From Crossaster papposus (taxonomy: Eukaryota; Echinodermata; Asteroidea; Velatida; Solasteridae), in contig JBAIAA010000262.1 of the NCBI GenBank assembly GCA_037893245.1, forward strand, positions 2,542,001 through 2,606,000: 64,000 nt of DNA. The letters run 5' to 3'. The notes beneath the pieces are model-generated. The model searched no databases and had not been told where the DNA came from. It saw nothing but the letters and a program-made list of their open reading frames with translations. The position numbers and the translations under genes were made by a program. Below are positions 10,314 to 20,880 of the stretch, piece after piece; positions within the stretch are counted from its first letter, which is position 1; each line of letters begins with the position of its first letter.

Positions 10314-10343
10314 AAAGAATGTACAGTTAACTGTACATTCTTT
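10314..10343. repeat. Perfect 30-bp palindrome
   Basis: Two 15-base arms meet at 10328/10329 with no loop, centred on GTTAAC. It lies 50 bp inside the left edge of the insertion. It could be a cruciform-forming site, a dimeric protein site or the remnant of a foldback end. No protein is identified. Confidence 0.9.
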
Positions 10344-10489
10344 TAAGAATTAACAGAAAAAGAACGACTCAGTGGACACAGAAATTGCTATTGTTATATT
10401 TATTACAACTTAGTAAGAGCTATGTTGACAGTTTCTTTAGAGCTTTCAACAGTTAATTGTCTTGAGGTCTCTTTGCCGTGTCGACGCGC

Positions 10490-10636
10490 TTATGCGGTTT
10501 CAGCCCGGCTGACTGCTCTCCTATGGTCCTCACTGGTTCTGGCCACCGAAGCCCTTGTTGTAGAGACGAGATCTTGCCATGCTCGATCGTATGGAGTGGT
10601 TCGTCCAAAAGCCTTGTTGCACAGATTTGCCACAAC
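10490..10636 (-). CDS. Possible terminal exon of an unrecognised gene
   Basis: On the minus strand a pyrimidine-rich tract ends in CAG at 10637-10639, like a splice acceptor. It is followed by an open frame of about 48 codons closed by TAA at 10490-10492. An AATAAA signal follows at 10404-10399. The peptide is Arg/Ala/Thr rich and I recognise no domain. GC content here is visibly higher than in the rest of the insertion, as expected for coding sequence. Equally it may be noncoding. No upstream exon is visible before the array resumes. Confidence 0.2.
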   Translation of the reverse strand, partial: VVANLCNKAFGRTTPYDRAWQDLVSTTRASVARTSEDHRRAVSRAETA

Positions 10637-11477
10637 CTGGGATATCAACAATAACAAAAATAAAATAAAATGGATGCGCCAAACCGCATGTAACAAATTG
10701 CATCAAGGTTTGTCTAAAACATTCGAAAATGAAAATGGCCCAAGAACTTATTACGACTAAGAAAACAAATGGAGGATAAACCTTTTTATTAGCAAGGTCG
10801 AAGCGATGGTTTGCAATTCAAAATATGTACATTTCTTGTAAATGGGAATAATTTTCGACGGAGATAGGTCATAGTTATGTCATACGTTCGAAGGTCCTAA
10901 AAAGTACTACTAATGCACAACTTTAAAAGGGCTGGTATACGTATAACACGTACATGTACTTTACATTCGCTAACTCGCCCATGTTGTCCTGTCCTGTCGT
11001 ATACCTGTGTAGCAAAAACGGCAGAAAAACCAACAGAAATTAGTTTTGTTCCGAGTCTGGTTTGACGTGTGATAATGAAACCGTTCAGAGTTTAACAAAA
11101 GGCTGGTATACTTTCGACACGGAATAATGACTACTGACGATATTGTTACACCATAAAAAGGGCTAAAATTGGTAAAAATATTAGGCCAAAATGAGCTGCT
11201 GATGAGAGCTAAGCCAAATGTTGGGAATAACAAGTTCTTGTTTCCTTTTCTTGCTTATTTTCCATTATTACCTGATCCGTTAGGGGTCCAAATCAGCCAC
11301 GAGTAGTAGGAAGTTTCTTCACCTCTGAATTTGCCGCTTTAGTATAAATCCTCATTGGAATATAAATCCTCATCGAATATGTCCCAAAATACTGGTGTAA
11401 ATCACCATCAAAATAAATTGGCGAGTCAGTTCTTGAAGTGACACAACATATCTCCCAACGTATTCCTACTCAAAAAT

Positions 11478-11690
11478 ATGCACGGATCCTCACTGGAAGA
11501 CATATTAGCGGAGTTAGCAGAGACACACCCGACGTACAACAATGTATGGCATCAAATGACTTCGAAGTCGAATGTACTGGGCATTTTAAACACCCTCATT
11601 TTACCCAACCTTTATTCACTTGTTTGGTTACGCAACACGGAGACTAGACAGGACAAAGCTTTCACATTCCTTAGTAGCTTGCATCACTGA
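11478..11690 (+). CDS. Small open frame, 70 aa, hypothetical
   Basis: ATG at 11478 to TGA at 11688-11690. The N-terminal half has an amphipathic acidic stretch (LEDILAELAE) and the rest is mildly hydrophobic. No ribosome-context or domain evidence was found. The frame stays open for 12 codons upstream of the ATG, so it could be part of an exon. It is not recognised and may be chance. Confidence 0.15.
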   Translation: MHGSSLEDILAELAETHPTYNNVWHQMTSKSNVLGILNTLILPNLYSLVWLRNTETRQDKAFTFLSSLHH

Positions 11691-11795
11691 ACAATGGAAT
11701 TAAATCGTCTCATACTTTAAAGCATTAGTAAGAATTGACACTTGTTGTTCCTTTGAAATATTGACAATGGGTGTAAAAGGGACGTAGTTTAAGTC

Positions 11796-11902
11796 GGAGA
11801 AACGACTCAAAAGGTGGACATTCTTTGATTCAAATTGGGCTCGGACGCTGCGCGTCCTCGCCCATTCGAATCAAAGAATGTCCACTTTTTCGTCATTTCT
11901 CC
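11796..11902. repeat. Long imperfect hairpin at the right end of the insertion
   Basis: Arms 11814-11831 and 11868-11885 are an exact 18-bp inverted repeat. Pairing continues inward through a GC-rich core (GGACGC / GCGTCC) and, with a few mismatches, outward to a GGAGAAA / TTTCTCC pair at 11796 and 11902. The outer end stops 5 bp from the insertion edge, as a foldback or MITE-like terminus would. Confidence 0.8.
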
Positions 11903-12005
11903 TTAACGTAAATTGAGAAACAGCAAACAAAATTAAAGCAGACATTCTAAAAACATTCTAAAATATTTATTAAATTTGAATAACATTGAAGCAAAAATAC
12001 CTCTT

Positions 12006-12077
12006 TAGCAGAGCGAGGTTTCGATCCGCGGACCTCTGGGTTATGGGCCCAGCACGCTTCCACTGCGCCACTCTGCT
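12006..12077 (-). tRNA. tRNA-iMet (CAT), A51C variant
   Basis: First unit after the insertion. A C51-U63 mismatch lies in the T-stem; the rest is consensus. Confidence 0.7.
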
Positions 12078-12179
12078 TCATTTGAATTTAGAAACAGCAA
12101 ACAAAATTAAAGCAGACATTCTAAAAACATTCTAAAATATTTATTAAATTTGAATAACATTGAAGCAAAAATACCTCTT

Positions 12180-12251
12180 TAGCAGAGCGAGGTTTCGATC
12201 CTCGGACCTCTGGGTTATGGGCCCAGCACGCTTCCACTGCGCCACTCTGCT
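12180..12251 (-). tRNA. tRNA-iMet (CAT), consensus copy in a 174-bp context
   Basis: Second unit after the insertion. T5 at 12167-12171. Confidence 0.95.
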
Positions 12252-12577
12252 TCATTTGAATTTAGAAACAGCAAACAAAATTAAAGCAGACATTCTAAAA
12301 ACATTCTAAAATATGTATTACATTTGAATAACAGTGAAGCAAAAATACCTCTTTAGCAGAGCGAGGTTTTGGTCTTCGGACCTCTGGGTTATGGGCCCAG
12401 CACGCTCCCACTGCAACACTCTGCGTAACTATTTTTAATGAAAATGAAATCACTATCAAGGAAATAATTATCCTGAGCAGACCGAGGTTGTGGTCAACCG
12501 AACTCTCGGTTACTGACCAATAAAGTGTCTACTTCGTCACTCTGAGTCGAGTACCTCAAGTCATACCAACAACTTGT

Positions 12578-12648
12578 TAGCAGAGCGAGGTTTCGATCCT
12601 CGGACCTCTGGGTTATGGGCCCAGCACGTTCCACTGCGCCACTCTGCT
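12578..12648 (-). pseudogene. iMet copy with G22 deleted
   Basis: 71 nt. Loss of one G unpairs C13 in the D-stem. The downstream T5 is also broken. Confidence 0.75.
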
Positions 12649-12974
12649 TCATGTGAATTTAGAAACAGCAAACAAAATGAAAGCAGACATTCTAAAAACA
12701 TTCTAAAATATTTATTACATTTGAATAACAGTGAAGCAAAAATACCTCTTTAGCAGAGCGAGGTTTTGGTCCTCGGACCTCTGGGTTATGTGCCCAGCAC
12801 GCTCCCACTGCAACACTCTGCGTAACTATTTTTAATGAAAATGAAATCACTATCAAGGAAATAATTATCCTGAGCAGACCGAGGTTGTGGTCATCCGAAC
12901 TCTCGGTTACTGACCAAGAAAGTGTCTACTTCGTCACTCTGAGTCGAGTACCTCAAGTCATACCAACAACTTGT

Positions 12975-13046
12975 TAGCAGAGCAAGGTTTCGATCCTCGG
13001 ACCTCTGGGTTATGGGCCCAGCACGCTTCCACTGCGCCACTCTGCT
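12975..13046 (-). tRNA. tRNA-iMet (CAT), G50:U64 variant, broken terminator
   Basis: Single change C64U makes a G:U wobble in the T-stem. Downstream T5 is interrupted (TTGTT). Confidence 0.8.
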
Positions 13047-13148
13047 TCATGTGAATTTAGAAACAGCAAACAAAATTAAAGCAGACATTCTAAAAACATT
13101 CTAAAATATGTATTACATTTGAATAACAGTGAAGCAAAAATACCTCTT

Positions 13149-13220
13149 TAGCAGAGCGAGGTTTCGATCCTCGGACGTCTGGGTTATGGGCCCAGCACGC
13201 TTCCACTGCGCCACTCTACT
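13149..13220 (-). tRNA. tRNA-iMet (CAT), G45C / U3 variant
   Basis: Same two changes. Follows the G50:U64 copy at 12975, an order repeated at 20135/20309, 22372/22546 and 23863/24037. Confidence 0.85.
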
Positions 13221-13546
13221 TCATTTGAATTTAGAAACAGCAAACAAAATTAAAGCAGACATTCTAAAAACATTCTAAAATATTTATTAAATTTGAAAAA
13301 CAGTGAAGCAAAAATACCTCTTTAGCAGAGCGAGGTTTTGGTCTTCGGACCTCTGGGTTATGGGCCCAGCACGCTCCCACTGCAACAATCTGCGTAACTA
13401 TTTTTAATGAAAATGAAATCACTATCAAGGAAATAATTATCCTGAGCAGACCGAGGTTGTGGTCATCCGAACTCTCGGTTACTGACCAAGAAAGTGTCTA
13501 CTTCGTCACTCTGAGTCGAGTACCTCAAGTCATACCAACAACTTGT

Positions 13547-13617
13547 TAGCAGAGCGAGGTTTCGATCCTCGGACCTCTGGGTTATGGGCCCAGCACGTTC
13601 CACTGCGCCACTCTGCT
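13547..13617 (-). pseudogene. iMet copy with G22 deleted
   Basis: Same deletion and broken T5 as 12578. Confidence 0.75.
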
Positions 13618-13943
13618 TCATGTGAATTTAGAAACAGCAAACAAAATGAAAGCAGACATTCTAAAAACATTCTAAAATATTTATTACATTTGAATAACAG
13701 TGAAGCAAAAATACCTCTTTAGCAGAGCGAGGTTTTGGTCCTCGGACCTCTGGGTTATGTGCCCAGCACGCTCCCACTGCAACACTCTGCGTAACTATTT
13801 TTAATGAAAATGAAATCACTATCAAGGAAATAATTATCATGAGCAGACCGAGGTTGTGGTCATCCGAACTCTCGGTTACTGACCAAGAAAGTGTCTACTT
13901 CGTCACTCTGAGTCGAGTACCTCAAGTCATACCAAAAACTTGT

Positions 13944-14015
13944 TAGCAGAGCAAGGTTTCGATCCTCGGACCTCTGGGTTATGGGCCCAGCACGCTTCCA
14001 CTGCGCCACTCTGCT
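13944..14015 (-). tRNA. tRNA-iMet (CAT), G50:U64 variant
   Basis: Same single change as 12975, but with an intact T5 at 13934-13938. Confidence 0.85.
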
Positions 14016-14117
14016 TCATGTGAATTTGTAAACAGCAAACAAAATTAAAGCAGACATTCTAAAAACATTCTAAAATATGTATTACATTTGAATAACAGTG
14101 AAGCAAAAATACCTCTT

Positions 14118-14189
14118 TAGCAGAGCGAGGTTTCGATCCTCGGACCTCTGGGTTATGGGCCCAACACGCTTCCACTGCGCCACTCTGCT
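14118..14189 (-). tRNA. tRNA-iMet (CAT), C27U variant
   Basis: Single change gives U27:G43 wobble at the top of the anticodon stem. Otherwise consensus. Confidence 0.85.
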
Positions 14190-14689
14190 TCATGTGAATT
14201 TAGAAACAGCAAACAAAATTAAAGCAGACAATCTAAAAACATTCTAAAATATGTATTACATTTGAATAACAGTGAAGCAAAAATACCTCTTTGGCAGAGC
14301 GAGGTTTTGGTCCTCGGACCTCTGGGTTATGGGCCCAGCACGCTCCCACTGCTCCACTCTACTTCATGTAAATTTTGAAACAACAAACAAAATTAAAGCA
14401 GACATTCTAAAAACATTCTAAAATATTTATTAAATTTGAATAACAGTGAAGCAAAAATACCTCTGTAGCAGAGCGAGGTTTTGGTCTTCGGACCTCTGGG
14501 TTATGGGCCCAGCACGCTCCCACTGCAACACTCTGCGTAACTATTTTTAATGAAAATGAAATCACTATCAAGAAAATAATTATTCTGAGCAGACCGAGGT
14601 TGTGGTCATCCGAACTCTCGGTTACTGACCAAGAAAGTGTCTACTTCGTCACTCTGAGTCGAGTACCTCAAGTCATACCAACAACTTGT

Positions 14690-14761
14690 TAGCAGAGCGA
14701 GGTTTCGATCCTCGGACCTCTGGGTTATGGGCCCAGCACGCTTCCACTGCGCCACTCTGCT
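14690..14761 (-). tRNA. tRNA-iMet (CAT), consensus body but broken terminator
   Basis: The body is perfect, but the usual T5 is TTGTTG (plus strand CAACAA at about 14680). The next T4 lies about 110 nt on, past the AGT tRNA-like copy. Confidence 0.9.
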
Positions 14762-15087
14762 TCATGTGAATTTAGAAACAGCAAACAAAATGAAAGCAGA
14801 CATTCTAAAAACATTCTAAAATATTTATTACATTTGAAAAACCGTGAAGCAAAAATAACTCTTTAGCAGAGCGAGGTTTTGGTCCTCGGACCTCTGGGTT
14901 ATGTGCCAAGCACGCTCCCACTGCAACACTCTGCGTAACTATTTTTAATGAAAATGAAATCACTATCAAGGAAATAATTATCCTGAGCAGACCGAGATTG
15001 TGGTCATCCGAACTCTCGGTTACTGACCAAGAAAGTGTCTACTTCGTCACTCTGAGTCGAGTACCTCAAGTCATACCAAAAACTTGT

Positions 15088-15159
15088 TAGCAGAGCGAGG
15101 TTTCGATCCTCGGACCTCTGGGTTATGGGCCCAGCACGCTTCCACTGCGCCACTCTGCT
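15088..15159 (-). tRNA. tRNA-iMet (CAT), consensus copy
   Basis: Third unit of the 1144-bp repeat. T5 at 15078-15082. Confidence 0.95.
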
Positions 15160-15261
15160 TCATGTGAATTTAGAAACAGCAAACAAAATTAAAGCAGACA
15201 TTCTAAAAACATTCTAAAATATGTATTACATTTGAATAACAGTGAAGCAAAAATACCTCTT

Positions 15262-15333
15262 TAGCACAGCGAGGTTTCGATCCTCGGACCTCTGGGTTAT
15301 TGGCCCAGCACGCTTCCACTGCGCCACTCTGCT
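15262..15333 (-). tRNA. iMet-derived copy, anticodon AAT, acceptor mismatch
   Basis: C34A (anticodon AAT) plus C68G, a G5-G68 mismatch. The pair of changes marks a lineage. Confidence 0.6.
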
Positions 15334-15833
15334 TCATGTGAATTTAGAAACAGCAAACAAAATTAAAGCAGACATTCTAAAAACATTCTAAAATATGTAT
15401 TACATTTGAATAACAGTGAAGCAAAAATACCTCTTTAGCAGAGCGAGGTTTTGGTCCTCGGACCTCTGGGTTATGGGCCCAGCACGCTCCCACTGCTCCA
15501 CTCTACTTCATGTAAATACAGAAACAGCAAACAAAATTAAAGCAGACATTTAAAAAACATTCTAAAATATTTAGTAAATTTGAATAACAGTGAAGCAAAA
15601 ATACCACTTTAACAGAGCGAGGTTTTGGTCTTCGGACCTCTGGGTTATGGGCCCAGCACGCTCCCACTGCAACATCCTGCGTAACTATTTTTAATGAAAA
15701 TGAAATCACTATCAAGAAAATAATTATCCTGAGCAGACCGAGGTTGTGGTCATCCGAACTCTCGGTTACTGACCAAGAAAGTGTCTACTTCGTCACTCTG
15801 AGTCGAGTACCTCAAGTCATACCAAAAACTTGT

Positions 15834-15905
15834 TAGCAGAGCGACGTTTCGATCCTCGGACCTCTGGGTTATGGGCCCAGCACGCTTCCACTGCGCCACT
15901 CTGCT
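15834..15905 (-). tRNA. tRNA-iMet (CAT), C62G variant
   Basis: G52-G62 mismatch in the T-stem and B box. Partner of the perfect copy at 14690. Confidence 0.65.
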
Positions 15906-16231
15906 TCATGTGAATTTAGAAACAGCAAACAAAATGAAAGCAGACATTCTAAAAACATTCTAAAATATTTATTACATTTGAAAAACCGTGAAGCAAAAAT
16001 AACTCTTTAGCAGAGCGAGGTTTTGGTCCTCGGACCTCTGGGTTATGTGCCAAGCACGCTCCCACTGCAACACTCTGCGTAACTATTTTTAATGAAAATG
16101 AAATCACTATTAAGGAAATAATTATCCTGAGCAGACCGAGATTGTGGTCATCCGAACTCTCGGTTACTGACCAAGAAAGTGTCTACTTCGTCACTCTGAG
16201 TCGAGTACCTCAAGTCATACCAAAAACTTGT

Positions 16232-16303
16232 TAGCAGAGCGAGGTTTCGATCCTCGGACCTCTGGGTTATGGGCCCAGCACGCTTCCACTGCGCCACTCT
16301 GCT
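16232..16303 (-). tRNA. tRNA-iMet (CAT), consensus copy
   Basis: Partner of 15088, 1144 bp on. T5 at 16222-16226. Confidence 0.95.
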
Positions 16304-16405
16304 TCATGTGAATTTAGAAACAGCAAACAAAATTAAAGCAGACATTCTAAAAACATTCTAAAATATGTATTACATTTGAATAACAGTGAAGCAAAAATAC
16401 CTCTT

Positions 16406-16477
16406 TAGCACAGCGAGGTTTCGATCCTCGGACCTCTGGGTTATTGGCCCAGCACGCTTCCACTGCGCCACTCTGCT
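16406..16477 (-). tRNA. iMet-derived copy, anticodon AAT, acceptor mismatch
   Basis: Partner of 15262. Confidence 0.6.
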
Positions 16478-16977
16478 TCATGTGAATTTAGAAACAGCAA
16501 ACAAAATTAAAGCAGACATTCTAAAAACATTCTAAAATATGTATTACATTTGAATAACAGTGAAGCAAAAATACCTCTTTAGCAGAGCGAGGTTTTGGTC
16601 CTCGGACCTCTGGGTTATGGGCCCAGCACGCTCCCACTGCTCCACTCTACTTCATGTAAATTCAGAAACAGCACACAAAATTAAAGCAGACATTTAAAAA
16701 ACATTCTAAAATATTTAGTAAATTTGAATAACAGTGAAGCAAAAATACCACTTTAACAGAGCGAGGTTTTGGTCTTCGGACCTCTGGGTTATGGGCCCAG
16801 CACGCTCCCACTGCAACATCCTGCGTAACTATTTTTAATGAAAATGAAATCACTATCAAGAAAATAATTATCCTGAGCAGACCGAGGTTGTGGTCATCCG
16901 AACTCTCGGTTACTGACCAAGAAAGTGTCTACTTCGTCACTCTGAGTCGAGTACCTCAAGTCATACCAAAAACTTGT

Positions 16978-17049
16978 TAGCAGAGCGAGGTTTCGATCCT
17001 CGGACCTCTGGGTTATGGGCCCAGCACGCTTCCACTGCGCCACTCTGCT
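16978..17049 (-). tRNA. tRNA-iMet (CAT), consensus copy
   Basis: Follows the second 1144-bp repeat. T5 at 16968-16972. Confidence 0.95.
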
Positions 17050-17549
17050 TCATGTGAATTTAGAAACAGCAAACAAAATTAAAGCAGACATTCTAAAAAC
17101 ATTCTAAAATATGTATTACATTTGAATAACAGTGAAGCAAAAATACCTCTTTAGCAGAGCGAGGTTTTGGTCCTCGGACCTCTGGGTTATGGGCCCAGCA
17201 CGCTCCCACTGTTCCACTCTACTTCATGTAAATTTAGAAACAGCAAACAAAATTAAAGCAGACATTCTAAAAACATTCTAAAATATTTATTAAATTTGAA
17301 TAACAGTGAAGCAAAAATACCTCTGTAGCAGACCGAGGTTTTGGTCTTCGGACCTTTGGGTTATGGGCCCAGCACCCTCCCACTGCAACACTCTGCGTAA
17401 CTATTTTTAATGAAAATGAAATCACTATCAAGGAAATAATTATCCTGAGCAGACCGAGGTTGTGGTCAACCGAACTCTCGGTTACTGACCAATAAAGTGT
17501 CTACTTCGTCACTCTGAGTCGAGTACCTCAAGTCATACCAAAAATTTGT

Positions 17550-17621
17550 TAGCAGAGCGAGGTTTCGATCCTCGGACCTCTGGGATATGGGCCCAGCACG
17601 CTTCCACTGCGCCACTCTGCT
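17550..17621 (-). tRNA. tRNA-iMet (CAT), A38U variant
   Basis: Equivalent of 6558 and 8572, about 9 kb away. Confidence 0.8.
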
Positions 17622-17897
17622 TCATGTGAATTTAGAAACAGCAAACAAAATTAAAGCAGACATTCTAAAAACATTCTAAAATATGTATTATATTTGAATA
17701 ACAGTGAAGCAAAAATACCTCTTTAGCAGAGCGAGGTTTTGGTCCTCGGACCTCTGGGTTATGGGCCCAGCACGCTCCCACTGCTCCACTCTACTTCATG
17801 TAAATTTAGAAACAGCAAACAAAATTAAAACAGACATTCTAAAAACATTCTAAAATATTTATTAAATTTGAATAACAGTGAAGCAAAAATACCTCTT

Positions 17898-17969
17898 TAG
17901 CAGAGCGAGGTTTCGATCCTCGGACGTCTGGGTTATGGGCCCAGCACGCTTCCACTGCGCCACTCTACT
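17898..17969 (-). tRNA. tRNA-iMet (CAT), G45C / U3 variant
   Basis: First of the G45C pair in the third 2014-bp-type repeat. Confidence 0.85.
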
Positions 17970-18071
17970 TCATTTGAATTTAGAAACAGCAAACAAAATT
18001 AAAGCAGACATTCTAAAAACATTCTAAAATATGTATTACATTTGAATAACAGTGAAGCAAAAATACCTCTT

Positions 18072-18143
18072 TAGCAGAGCGAGGTTTCGATCCTCGGACG
18101 TCTGGGTTATGGGCCCAGCACGCTTCCACTGCGCCACTCTACT
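18072..18143 (-). tRNA. tRNA-iMet (CAT), G45C / U3 variant
   Basis: Second of that pair. Confidence 0.85.
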
Positions 18144-18643
18144 TCATGTAAATTTAGAAACAGCAAACAAAATTAAAACAGACATTCTAAAAACATTCTA
18201 AAATATTTATTAAATTTGAATAACAGCGAAGCAAAAATACCTCTTTAGCAGAGCGAGGTTTTGGTCTTCGGACCTCTGGGTTATGGGCCCAGCACGCTCC
18301 CACTGCTCCACTCTACTTCATGTAAATTTAGAAACAGCAAACAAAATTAAAACAGACATTCTAAAAACATTCTAAAATATTTATTAAATTTGAATAACAG
18401 TGAAGCAAAAATACCTCTTTAGCAGAGCGAGGTTTTGGTCTTCGGACCTCTGGGTTATGGGCCCAGCACGCTCCCACTGCAACACTCTGCGTAACTATTT
18501 TTAATGAAAATGAAATCACTATCAAGGAAATAATTATCCTGAGCAGACCGAGGTTGTGGTCATCCGAACTCTCGGTTACTGACCAAGAAAGTGTCTACTT
18601 CGTCACTCTGAGTCGAGTACCTCAAGTCATACCAAAAACTTGT

Positions 18644-18715
18644 TAGCAGAGCGAGGTTTCGATCCTCGGACCTCTGGGTTATGGGCCCAGCACGCTTCCA
18701 CTGCGCCACTCTGCT
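18644..18715 (-). tRNA. tRNA-iMet (CAT), consensus copy
   Basis: Equivalent of 7652 and 9666 in the third copy of the 2014-bp repeat. T5 at 18634-18638. Confidence 0.95.
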
Positions 18716-18817
18716 TCATGTGAATTTAGAAACAGCAAACAAAATTAAAGCAGACATTCTAAAAACATTCTAAAATATGTATTACATTTGAATAACAGTG
18801 AAGCAAAAATACCTCTT

Positions 18818-18889
18818 TAGAAGAGCGAGGTTTCGATCCTCGGACCTCTGGGTTATGGGCCCAGCACGCTTCCACTGCGCCACTCTGCT
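18818..18889 (-). tRNA. tRNA-iMet (CAT), G70U variant
   Basis: Equivalent of 7826 in the third repeat copy. Confidence 0.75.
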
Positions 18890-19339
18890 TCATGTGAATT
18901 TAGAAACAGCAAACAAAATTAAAGCAGACATTCTAAAAACATTCTAAAATATTTATTACATTTGAATAACAGTGAAGCAAAAATACCTCTTTAGCAGAGC
19001 GAGGTTTTGGTCTTCGGACCTCTGGGTTATGGGCCCAGCACGCTCCCACTGCTCCACTCTACTTCATGTAAATTGAGAAACAGCAAACAAAATTAAAGCA
19101 GACATTCTAAAAACATTCTAAAATATTTATTAAATTTGAATAACATTGAAGCAAAAATACCTCTTTAGCAGAGCGAGGTTTTGGTCTTCGCACCTCTGGG
19201 TTATGGGCCCAGCACGCTCCCACTGCTCCACTCTACTTCATGTAAATTGAGAAACAGCAAACAAAATTAAAGCAGACATTCTAAAAACATTCTAAAATAT
19301 TTATTAAATTTGAATAACATTGAAGCAAAAATACCTCTT

Positions 19340-19411
19340 TAGCAGAGCGAGGTTTCGATCCTCGGACCTCTGGGTTATGAGCCCAGCACGCTTCCACTGC
19401 GCCACTCTGCT
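19340..19411 (-). tRNA. tRNA-iMet (CAT), C33U variant
   Basis: Single change turns the animal-type initiator C33 into U33, as in elongator tRNAs and in plant and yeast initiators. Body otherwise consensus. T5 at 19327-19331. Confidence 0.85.
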
Positions 19412-19737
19412 TCATTTGAATTTAGAAACAGCAAACAAAATTAAAGCAGACATTCTAAAAACATTCTAAAATATGTATTACATTTGAATAACAGTGAAGC
19501 AAAAATACCTCTTTAGCAGAGCGAGGTTTTGGTCTTCGGACCTCTGGGTTATGGGCCCAGCACGCTCCCACTGCAACACTCTGCGTAACTATTTTTAATG
19601 AAAATGAAATCACTATCAAGGAAATAATTATCCTGAGCAGACCGAGGTTGTGGTCAACCGAACTCTCGGTTACTGACCAATAAAGTGTCTACTTCGTCAC
19701 TCTGAGTCGAGTACCTCAAGTCATACCAACAACTTGT

Positions 19738-19808
19738 TAGCAGAGCGAGGTTTCGATCCTCGGACCTCTGGGTTATGGGCCCAGCACGTTCCACTGCGCC
19801 ACTCTGCT
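19738..19808 (-). pseudogene. iMet copy with G22 deleted
   Basis: Same pair of defects, first C33U-marked repeat. Confidence 0.75.
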
Positions 19809-20134
19809 TCATGTGAATTTAGAAACAGCAAACAAAATGAAAGCAGACATTCTAAAAACATTCTAAAATATTTATTACATTTGAATAACAGTGAAGCAAA
19901 AATACCTCTTTAGCAGAGCGAGGTTTTGGTCCTCGGACCTCTGGGTTATGTGCCCAGCACGCTCCCACTGCAACACTCTGCGTAACTATTTTTAATGAAA
20001 ATGAAATCACTATCAAGGAAATAATTATCCTGAGCAGACCGAGGTTGTGGTCATCCGAACTCTCGGTTACTGACCAAGAAAGTGTCTACTTCGTCACTCT
20101 GAGTCGAGTACCTCAAGTCATACCAACAACTTGT

Positions 20135-20206
20135 TAGCAGAGCAAGGTTTCGATCCTCGGACCTCTGGGTTATGGGCCCAGCACGCTTCCACTGCGCCAC
20201 TCTGCT
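20135..20206 (-). tRNA. tRNA-iMet (CAT), G50:U64 variant, broken terminator
   Basis: Equivalent of 12975; T5 interrupted. Confidence 0.8.
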
Positions 20207-20308
20207 TCATGTGAATTTAGAAACAGCAAACAAAATTAAAGCAGACATTCTAAAAACATTCTAAAATATGTATTACATTTGAATAACAGTGAAGCAAAAA
20301 TACCTCTT

Positions 20309-20380
20309 TAGCAGAGCGAGGTTTCGATCCTCGGACGTCTGGGTTATGGGCCCAGCACGCTTCCACTGCGCCACTCTACT
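20309..20380 (-). tRNA. tRNA-iMet (CAT), G45C / U3 variant
   Basis: Copy in the first C33U-marked repeat. Confidence 0.85.
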
Positions 20381-20482
20381 TCATTTGAATTTAGAAACAG
20401 CAAACAAAATTAAAGCAGACATTCTAAAAACATTCTAAAATATTTATTACATTTGAATAACAGTGAAGCAAAAATACCTCTT

Positions 20483-20554
20483 TAGCAGAGCGAGGTTTTG
20501 GTCTTCGGACCTCTGGGTTATGGGCCCAGCACGCTTCCACTGCGCCACTCTGCT
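20483..20554 (-). pseudogene. Chimeric copy: class 2/3 T-arm with class 1 5' half
   Basis: The T-loop is the altered type (plus strand TTTTGGTCTTCGG), but the acceptor and D-arm are class 1 (CGCTTCCACTGCGCC). The crossover must lie in the anticodon arm, which is identical in all classes. Confidence 0.8.
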
Positions 20555-20880
20555 TCATGTGAATTTAGAAACAGAAAACAAAATGAAAGCAGACATTCTA
20601 AAAACATTCTAAAATATTTATTAAATTTGAATAACAGTGAAGCAAAAATACCTCTTTAGCAGAGCGAGGTTTTGGTCTTCGGACCTCTGGGTTATGGGCC
20701 CAGCACGCTCCCACTGCAACACTCTGCGTAACTATTTTTAATGAAAATGAAATCACTATCAAGGAAATAATTATCCTGAGCAGACCGAGGTTGTGGTCAT
20801 CCGAACTCTCGGTTACTGACCAAGAAAGTGTCTACTTCGTCACTCTGAGTCGAGTACCTCAAGTCATACCAAAAACTTGT

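Larger units (their letters stand above)
10264..11907. mobile_element. Non-repeat 1644-bp insertion splitting a unit spacer; origin unknown
   Basis: The array reads CTTCAT at 10258-10263 and resumes with GTAAATTGAG at 11908. The intact spacer at about 19233-19249 reads straight through (CTTCATGTAAATTGAG), so this is an empty-site comparison showing a clean insertion. TTAA lies at 10264-10267 and again at 11903-11906, one base inside the right edge. That suits a TTAA-targeting element, but the empty site has no TTAA and I see no convincing terminal inverted repeat. It could instead be unrelated host DNA trapped by recombination. No transposase is recognisable. Contents not entered separately: an opposite-strand open frame 10970-11233 and a frame 10422-10760, neither recognised, and a 13-bp direct repeat (11343-11355 and 11361-11373). 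Confidence 0.6.
14690..16977 (-). repeat. Higher-order repeat, 1144 bp, two copies
   Basis: 14690-15833 and 15834-16977 have the same six-unit order: class 1, 3, 1, 1 with AAT, 2, 3. Each is 4x174 + 2x224. The same order recurs at 24435-25578 and, with different members, a 1144-bp step recurs at 43501/44645. Confidence 0.85.

Noticed and set aside
10264..11907. piggyBac-type transposon
   Set aside because: TTAA occurs at both ends, but the empty site lacks TTAA, no terminal inverted repeats match and no transposase is seen. Kept only as a possibility.
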